From: Gaoshiqia sediminis
Lineage (GTDB): Bacteria > Bacteroidota > Bacteroidia > Bacteroidales > Prolixibacteraceae
DNA: 64,000 bases
NCBI RefSeq assembly: GCF_025907915.1
Contig: NZ_JAPAAF010000005.1
Coordinates: 62,001-126,000 of the forward strand
Reading direction: 5' to 3'
In this document: one piece after another, positions 55,613 to 61,474 of the stretch
Position numbering within the stretch: position 1 is the stretch's first letter
Layout: each line of letters starts with the position of its first letter
Program-made: the position numbers and the translations under genes
The notes under the pieces: model-generated
Seen by the model: only the letters and a program-made list of their open reading frames with translations
The model's database searches: none
What the model was told of the DNA's origin: nothing

Positions 55613-56289
55613 GACGCAGCGAGTTTCAGTTTGCCATCAATAAGTTGATAGATTTTGTCCATTTTAGCGGCTAAAGCCATAGAGTGCGTTACCACAATCA
55701 GACTCACTTGTTCTTCTTTGTTGAGTTGAAGCAATAAATCAGCCAGCTGTTCCGCCGAATGCTGATCAAGCGCACCGGTAGGCTCGTCGGCCAGCAGAAT
55801 TTTGGGTTGGTTGATCAAGGCGCGGGCCACCGCGGTGCGCTGACACTCACCGCCGGAAAGCTGGCCAGGCTTCTGCCCTTTCAGCGATCCTATACCAAGC
55901 TTTTTAATTAACATGTCAGCCCGCTCTTGCTGATTCTCGTTAACTTTTTTTTGTTGGGCCATCACGGGCAACAACACATTTTCCTCCAAATTCAACTGAG
56001 GAAGCAAGTGATGAAGTTGAAATACAAAACCGATCGACCGGTTACGAAATTCGGCCAATTCTTTTTCATTTTTGTTAAAAACCGGTTCGCTATCTAGTAA
56101 TATTTCCCCCGATTCAGGTTTGTCCAATGCCCCCAGCATATTGAGCAAAGTGGTTTTTCCCGAGCCGGAGGGCCCGACAATGGCCACACTTTCGCCTTCG
56201 CGAACAGTTAATTCAAGCTGATCCAGGATGATGCGTTTTTCGCCCGAACCGGAAAGAAAACTTTTTGTTAACGCTTTTACTTCAAGCAT
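55609..56289 (-). CDS. ABC transporter ATP-binding protein (LolD/MacB type)
   Basis: The 226 residues are a complete nucleotide-binding domain: Walker A IVGPSGSGKTTLLNMLGALD (Gly39 on), Q-loop FVFQLHHLLPQL, signature LSGGECQRTAVARAL, Walker B ILLADEPTGALD, and H-loop VTHS. The signature has Cys where LSGGEQQR is usual. Length and the HHLLPQL segment place it with LolD and MacB, the partners of FtsX-type permeases. It overlaps the permease gene by four bases. The energy supply of that permease is its inferred job. Confidence 0.93.
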   Translation of the reverse strand: MLEVKALTKSFLSGSGEKRIILDQLELTVREGESVAIVGPSGSGKTTLLNMLGALDKPESGEILLDSEPVFNKNEKELAEFRNRSIGFVFQLHHLLPQLNLEENVLLPVMAQQKKVNENQQERADMLIKKLGIGSLKGQKPGQLSGGECQRTAVARALINQPKILLADEPTGALDQHSAEQLADLLLQLNKEEQVSLIVVTHSMALAAKMDKIYQLIDGKLKLAAS

Positions 56290-56299
56290 AATAAAATAT

Positions 56300-57586
56300 T
56301 TAGGGGGCTACCTTTTCATATATTTTCACCAGTTTTTCCGCTTGTTTATGAATATCGAAGCGGGCTTTCACACCTGCCAGGCCTTTTTCACTCAGTTCTG
56401 CCAATTTATCTTTTTCCAGAATAATGCTTTTCCAGGCTTTGGCCAGTTTTTTAGCGCTGTTTGGGTGATAAATAATACCGCCTTCCGATAACCCCACCAC
56501 CTCAGGGAAAGCGCCCAGTTCGGGCTGGACCAGCGGAATGCCAGATGCCAGTGCTTCGAGCTGATAAAGGCCAAAAGCTTCGCCATTCAGAACAGGCACC
56601 GACAACACGGCCACCGAGTTAAAAAAATCCTGGCGTGAGGGCCCTTCAAATTCCTCTACCCAAAGGACATCCTGTTCCAGCTTGGCCGCTGCAATTTTTT
56701 GTTTTTGTTCTTTAATAAAAGCCGTATCGTCATTGGTTTTTCCACCGGTAATTTTCAGTTTCACGTGCCGGAAATGTTCCTCTTCCTTCAAATGGATAAA
56801 GGCATCGACCAAAATACCCAGACCGTTTTCTTCGCACATGCGCGAGATAAAACCAATCATGGGTTCCTTTTCTCGAATATCCTTCACTTCGTAATCGGCG
56901 GCATCCACGCCAATGTGGTTGACAAACAACTGTTCTTTTTTCAAGTGAAGTCGTTTTTGCATATCATCGGCATAAAATTGGCTCACAGCCACAAACGCGT
57001 CCACCTCGCGAGCCCGCTCCTGCATCAACTCCCAAACCTCGTCGCGATGCAGGTCGCTCATCACGTCCACCCACACGTCTTCGTCCTGCAGTGAGCATAC
57101 CACCGGAATGCCTATTTTTTGCTTGATACGCCGGGCCAGTCCCAATAGCAGGGCATTCGATAAGTGAACGACATCCGGCTTGGCTTCATTTTTCAACCAA
57201 TCGACCAAGCGCTCCAGTTCATCTTTTTGCAAGCCGTCCTCGCCCAGCAACATCGAAACGGTCATTTCTTCAAGCCCCTTGGCACGGGTTGATCCTGCAT
57301 TTTGGGCGGCCAGGTTCAACACCGTCTTCGAGTTCAGCATCTTGTCCACAAATGCTGGCATATGCCTAAAAACAGGGAAGCGTTGCTTTAAGTAAATATC
57401 CACAGCCCCGTAAAATACAGGCACTTCATTTAAATCATGGGCATCTTCAAATAAGGGCAGGTACATGGGAACTTTCACCACTTGCTTGCCCAGATCCTGC
57501 AATGCTTTCATGTATTTGCTGTCGCGAAGGCAGTTTCCGCAATAAAAACTGCCGCCTGAACCCGGTATAATGTGTGCGATTTTCAT
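56300..57586 (-). CDS. GT4-type glycosyltransferase
   Basis: From the ATG at 57586 (MKIAHIIPGSGGSFYCGNCL) the product is 428 residues; an upstream in-frame Met at 57610 adds eight residues. It is a GT-B fold enzyme. A glycine-rich loop near the N-terminus, VVHLSNALLLGLARRIKQKI and PVVCSLQDED belong to the first domain. FISRMCEENGLGILVDAFIH, LKITGG and the EAFGLYQLEALASGIPLVQP stretch (E-x7-E nucleotide-sugar site) belong to the second. It lies ten bases from the ABC ATPase gene. The acceptor and sugar are unknown; a link to export by the adjacent ABC system is only suggested by position. Confidence 0.87.
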   Translation of the reverse strand: MKIAHIIPGSGGSFYCGNCLRDSKYMKALQDLGKQVVKVPMYLPLFEDAHDLNEVPVFYGAVDIYLKQRFPVFRHMPAFVDKMLNSKTVLNLAAQNAGSTRAKGLEEMTVSMLLGEDGLQKDELERLVDWLKNEAKPDVVHLSNALLLGLARRIKQKIGIPVVCSLQDEDVWVDVMSDLHRDEVWELMQERAREVDAFVAVSQFYADDMQKRLHLKKEQLFVNHIGVDAADYEVKDIREKEPMIGFISRMCEENGLGILVDAFIHLKEEEHFRHVKLKITGGKTNDDTAFIKEQKQKIAAAKLEQDVLWVEEFEGPSRQDFFNSVAVLSVPVLNGEAFGLYQLEALASGIPLVQPELGAFPEVVGLSEGGIIYHPNSAKKLAKAWKSIILEKDKLAELSEKGLAGVKARFDIHKQAEKLVKIYEKVAP

Positions 57587-57686
57587 AAAAACATCCTCCA
57601 ATTTTTCCAACAGAAGAGAAGAAAATTACATTAATGGCTGAATTATATATCGTTATAGCATAAAACAACAACAAATTCCTCCAACA

Positions 57687-57714
57687 TTCCCCTCCTTTGA
57701 GGGGTTAGGGGAGG
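57687..57714. repeat. Bacteroidota-type GC-rich intergenic palindromic element
   Basis: The stretch contains CCCCTCC, GAGGGG and GGGGAGG arms around TTTGAGGGGTTA. This resembles the CCCC-TCC...GGGGTTAGGGGAGG elements scattered in many Bacteroidota genomes. It supplies the TAA stop (57705-57707) and the last codons of the next gene. Confidence 0.55.
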
Positions 57715-58814
57715 CTCCCAAAAATATAGATTCGTCCGTCGTTGGCCCCGATGATTACTTTTCCAGCGCAAACTGCCGGTGAGCTGGCAATTTGGCTGCC
57801 AATTTCATATCTCCAGAGCTCTTCGCCGGTTTTCAGACGGTGCATGTAAATCATGCCATCCATCGTGGCGGTAATGATTTTATCACCAACTATAACAGAC
57901 GAAGAATTGATCCGGTTTGATAAACGTTTGTTCCAAACAGGTTTTCCGTTGAGCCGGTTGAAACAATAAAGATTCCGGTCTTCGTTCCCCAAAACAATAA
58001 AATCCCCGGAAACCGCTGGAGAAGCAATAAACGGGAGGTTTTTATCCGGATTGTTGTAGGTCCATTTAATTTTTCCAGCCTCCAAATCGACAGCAAACAA
58101 TTGACCCTCGTAATCACCGATGTAGGCTTCATTTCCAACAATAGCAGGCGATGAAGCCACATATGTTGACAATTCAATTTTTTTCGTCAACCGACCGGTT
58201 TTTAAATCAACGAGGTGCAAAAAACCATCGCAGCCTCCAAACACCACTGTGTTTTTGTAGAGCGCTGGCGCCCCATTGATAAAATTGTCCGATTCGTACT
58301 TCCACAGGTTTTTGCCAGCGGCCAGATCTACTCCGTGCAGAAAATAGTCGTAGCTGCCCACTGCCAGCACCGTTTTTCCATCCATATTGTTCCAATTGGC
58401 CGAACCGATGATTTGGTTGTCGGTTTTGTATTTCCACACCAGTGTCCCGTCGGTCTGATTCAGACAGAACAGCCATCCGTCCAACGAACCAAAGATGACT
58501 TTACCGTCCAGCAGAATGGCAGGCGCTTCGATGCTGTTTTCAGCGTCAAACTTCCATTTCAGCTGACCATTCAGGTTGAAGGCGTAAAAAAAACCATCTG
58601 TCGATCCGCAATACACCAGGGCGCCTTTCACAACAGGCGAAGCTTTAATGTCGTCACCGGTTTGGAAGGAGGTCAGCAGTTTCAACTGATCGGGCAAGGT
58701 TGCATGGATAGCCCCTGTCAGTTGCCTGTTGCCGCGAAAGACGGGCCATTCGCTTTGTGCGAACAGCGAATTTGCGAGTAGTAAAAGAAACAGTATTATG
58801 GTGTCTTTTTTCAT
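57705..58814 (-). CDS. PQQ-like beta-propeller repeat protein (BamB-type fold)
   Basis: The 369 residues have a signal peptide (TIILFLLLLANSLFAQS) and then a WD/PQQ-like eight-bladed propeller. WPVFRGNRQLTGA opens it, and each blade shows the A-x-D/N-x-x-T/N-G-x-x-x-W pattern, e.g. FCLNQTDGTLVWKYKTDN, HGVDLAAGKNLWKYESDN and FNRLNGKPVWNKRLS. PQQ-dependent dehydrogenases need extra catalytic residues and are about 600 residues, so this is a structural or binding propeller, probably periplasmic. BamB acts in outer-membrane assembly, but a BamB role is not established here. Its last few codons (SLP-stop) lie within a dispersed palindromic element. Confidence 0.85.
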   Translation of the reverse strand: MKKDTIILFLLLLANSLFAQSEWPVFRGNRQLTGAIHATLPDQLKLLTSFQTGDDIKASPVVKGALVYCGSTDGFFYAFNLNGQLKWKFDAENSIEAPAILLDGKVIFGSLDGWLFCLNQTDGTLVWKYKTDNQIIGSANWNNMDGKTVLAVGSYDYFLHGVDLAAGKNLWKYESDNFINGAPALYKNTVVFGGCDGFLHLVDLKTGRLTKKIELSTYVASSPAIVGNEAYIGDYEGQLFAVDLEAGKIKWTYNNPDKNLPFIASPAVSGDFIVLGNEDRNLYCFNRLNGKPVWNKRLSNRINSSSVIVGDKIITATMDGMIYMHRLKTGEELWRYEIGSQIASSPAVCAGKVIIGANDGRIYIFGSLP

Positions 58815-58848
58815 TTGGATCTTGTTTTAATCCGAATCTGAAACAAGC

Positions 58849-60447
58849 TCAGGATGAAGTTTCAGAAATGGTCAATTGCTCTTCAGAGTCAACTTTTGCC
58901 AACGCACCGGTGGGACATTTTTCAGCAACCAGCCCGGCGGTTCTTTCCAGGGCCTTTGCCACTGTCTCATTGAAAGGTACGCCAATTTCAACATCAAACC
59001 CGCGGCCAATGAAGGAAAAACCAAAAGTTTCCTGATACTGTTGGGTAATCCGTACGCATATACCACATTTGATGCACTTGGCCGGTTCATAAATTATTGT
59101 TGAATCCGCAAACTCTTTGCGTACCGGCAAGCGGTCGTCGTACTGAAATCTTTTTTGTTCGGCACCGTACCGGTCGGACAGTTCGCGCAGTTTGCAGCTC
59201 TCCGGGTTGCGGCAATCGCAATGCAAACAGCGCTTGGCTTCGGTTACGGCTTCTTCAACCGTAAAACCTTCCGCCTTGCCTCGGCTGGCTGGTTGCCGGA
59301 CAGTATCGACCGATTCTTTCAGGTATTCAGCATATTCAGCCTCGGCCAGTTTCCCGAATTTCGAATTGAACCGCGACGAATAGGCTTTCAATTCGTTTGT
59401 TGTAAATAGTCGGTCCAAAATGAATGCCAGCTCTTTCCCCTGGCCAACCGAGCGGACGGCTAATTTAGATGGGCGAAGCGCATTCCCGATGGCAAATACT
59501 TTATTTATTGAGGTTTGGTATGTTTCTTTATCCACATCGACACCGTTTTTAGAGAGGACTAGTCCCCACTCTTTGAGCTGATTGTCTAGCATACCTGATG
59601 CCAAAATCACCGCATCGTATTCCTGCTGAAGCTGTTGAAATTTCGCTTGATCAACTTCTACCTGATAATGAACTGAAATGCCCGAATTCAGGATGGTATT
59701 GATTTCGGTCTCCAACACTTTTGCGGGCAAAACGGATTCGTCAATTTTCAGCAGGTCACCTCCAGCCTTTTCATTCTTTTCGAAGATGGCGACCTGATGT
59801 CCGGCTTTGTTCAGGTAATAGGCAGCCGCCAAACCGGCCGGCCCTGCGCCAATGATGGCCACGCTTCTACCCGACTTTGCCTTTTGAGAAAAGGGCGTTT
59901 CGTCTTTCAGTAATTCCTGGTCGGCCGAAAAACCTTTCAACAAACAAATAGAAACCGGCTCATCAACCTGTTTGCGGCGGCAACCGGCCTCGCAGGGCGC
60001 CGGACAAATACGTCCCAAAATGGCCGGCAGGGCAATGTCGCGTTTCACGACTTCGATGGCTTTCGTAAATTTTCCGGCAGCAATCAGCCGGTTCATCAGT
60101 GGAATGTTCATATGGGCCGGGCAAACCAGCTGGCAGGGCGCTTCGCAGTCGCCTACATGCTCACTCAACAGCAGCTCCAGCGCCGCCTTCCGCGATTCAT
60201 GGCATTCTGCATCATCCGTAATGATATTCATGCCCTCCATGGCCGGCATAGAACACGAGGCCATCAAACGCCCGTTACTGGCATCCTTCACCAGGCAAAC
60301 CATGCACGACGTAAAATGTGCCGTCCCCTCCAGGTGGCACATGGTCGGGATATCGATGCGAAGCTGCCGGGCCGCCTCCAATAGTGTTGTTCCCTCGGTA
60401 ACTTCAACAGACTGGTTGTTTATTTTTAGCTTGATCATTTTCATCAT
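58849..60447 (-). CDS. Multi-cluster Fe-S flavoprotein: 2Fe-2S, GltD-like FAD, C-terminal ferredoxin
   Basis: The 532 residues begin with a 2Fe-2S ferredoxin domain (KLKINNQSVEVTEGTTLLEA, Cys in MCHLEGTAHFTSCMVCLV). A GltD-type double-cluster domain follows (CEAPCQLVCPAHMNIP and RICPAPCEAGCRRKQV), then a FAD Rossmann (VAIIGAGPAGLAAAYYLNKA). The last part has further Cys sets (CLHCDCRNPESC) and a ferredoxin (CIKCGIC, then CPTGAL). The oddity is the middle: AVILASGMLDNQ is followed at once by INKVFAIGNALRPS. In GltD about 110 residues with the NADPH motif GGGNTAMD stand there. So the protein seems to keep FAD but lose the NAD(P)H domain. Met1, Met2 and Met4 are possible starts; its ATG overlaps the McrC stop (ATGA). 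Confidence 0.8.
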   Translation of the reverse strand: MMKMIKLKINNQSVEVTEGTTLLEAARQLRIDIPTMCHLEGTAHFTSCMVCLVKDASNGRLMASCSMPAMEGMNIITDDAECHESRKAALELLLSEHVGDCEAPCQLVCPAHMNIPLMNRLIAAGKFTKAIEVVKRDIALPAILGRICPAPCEAGCRRKQVDEPVSICLLKGFSADQELLKDETPFSQKAKSGRSVAIIGAGPAGLAAAYYLNKAGHQVAIFEKNEKAGGDLLKIDESVLPAKVLETEINTILNSGISVHYQVEVDQAKFQQLQQEYDAVILASGMLDNQLKEWGLVLSKNGVDVDKETYQTSINKVFAIGNALRPSKLAVRSVGQGKELAFILDRLFTTNELKAYSSRFNSKFGKLAEAEYAEYLKESVDTVRQPASRGKAEGFTVEEAVTEAKRCLHCDCRNPESCKLRELSDRYGAEQKRFQYDDRLPVRKEFADSTIIYEPAKCIKCGICVRITQQYQETFGFSFIGRGFDVEIGVPFNETVAKALERTAGLVAEKCPTGALAKVDSEEQLTISETSS

Positions 60448-61472
60448 GCAACAATTTTTAATAAATCTGCCCGAATTTGTTGCCAGTCTTGATTTAGATT
60501 TATGGACAATATTCTGATTTTATGATTTTTATACTTGAAGGAATACTCAAAGTTATTTTGGATTGAAGGATATAATAAAATCCCTTCACAATTAAGAGTA
60601 ATTTCTGAATCAGTCTCTTGATTTTTCAAATATGAAAAGATCTGATATAAATTACTCGAATTTATTTTTTGCTTATCATATCTGCGTTGAAATGCTTCTT
60701 TGTAATATTTAGTATCAATTATAATTTTTTTATACCCTTTCTGCAAAGTTATATCCGTCAACATTGTAGGTAGCATTTCTAAATCCTCTGTATTATCAGA
60801 TTCAAACTTCCATGTTATTGAATCACTTGAAACTGAAAAATCCGTTTCGACTTTGTAGAAATTTCTTACAAAAGCTTCAAATAACCTTGCCATCGCCTTT
60901 TCTTCACGAGTGAAATCCTTGAATTTATAGTTCCCTTTTGACTCGTCAATAAATAAATTCTCACTAACTATCTGGCATACTTTTAAAATAAAATCATAGT
61001 GATAATTATTACGATGTAGCCTAATTTGATTAAACATTGACTTTCGAATAACTATTTCAGAAATGGGCGGTAATTTCAAATAGATTTTATGTAATTCGTC
61101 TTTTAATGATGAATCTAAATTCTTTGTTCTTAGTAATTTCCCGATAGTCGTTTTTATAATTTGGTTGTGTAAAATATCATAATCAAATTCATCGTAAATA
61201 CAAGTTGTTTTGCTTAGAGGAAGAACATTTTGTTTTATAGTTGCTGAAAAATTGAATTTCCCTTTAATGCCCATTATCACATCTTCATGCTCAACGTAAT
61301 ACCTATCCAAACCTTGCTTTAATAAGCGTGAACAACTATTTGAAAGGACTTTTGCAAATAAGTCAATTAATTCGGTTGAATCAATTTCATTTACATCAAC
61401 TATTTCACTTTCTTCAAGCTTATTCCAAGCATAGCAAAGCAAATAATAGATATTTTGAATTGGTATTTGCAT
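60444..61472 (-). CDS. mcrC: McrC-like nuclease subunit of a type IV restriction system
   Basis: The 342 residues start with MQIPIQNIYYLLCYAWNKLE, the typical McrC N-terminus, and carry a PD-(D/E)xK nuclease core near the C-terminal third: MLTDITLQKGYKKIIIDTKYYK, with catalytic Asp, Asp and Lys spaced as in E. coli McrC (D-x12-D-x-K). It should cleave DNA together with the McrB motor and is encoded right after mcrB (two-base gap). The region is much richer in A and T than the genes on its left, a sign of recent transfer. Its stop codon overlaps the next gene's ATG. Confidence 0.9.
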   Translation of the reverse strand: MQIPIQNIYYLLCYAWNKLEESEIVDVNEIDSTELIDLFAKVLSNSCSRLLKQGLDRYYVEHEDVIMGIKGKFNFSATIKQNVLPLSKTTCIYDEFDYDILHNQIIKTTIGKLLRTKNLDSSLKDELHKIYLKLPPISEIVIRKSMFNQIRLHRNNYHYDFILKVCQIVSENLFIDESKGNYKFKDFTREEKAMARLFEAFVRNFYKVETDFSVSSDSITWKFESDNTEDLEMLPTMLTDITLQKGYKKIIIDTKYYKEAFQRRYDKQKINSSNLYQIFSYLKNQETDSEITLNCEGILLYPSIQNNFEYSFKYKNHKIRILSINLNQDWQQIRADLLKIVA

Positions 61473-61474
61473 AA

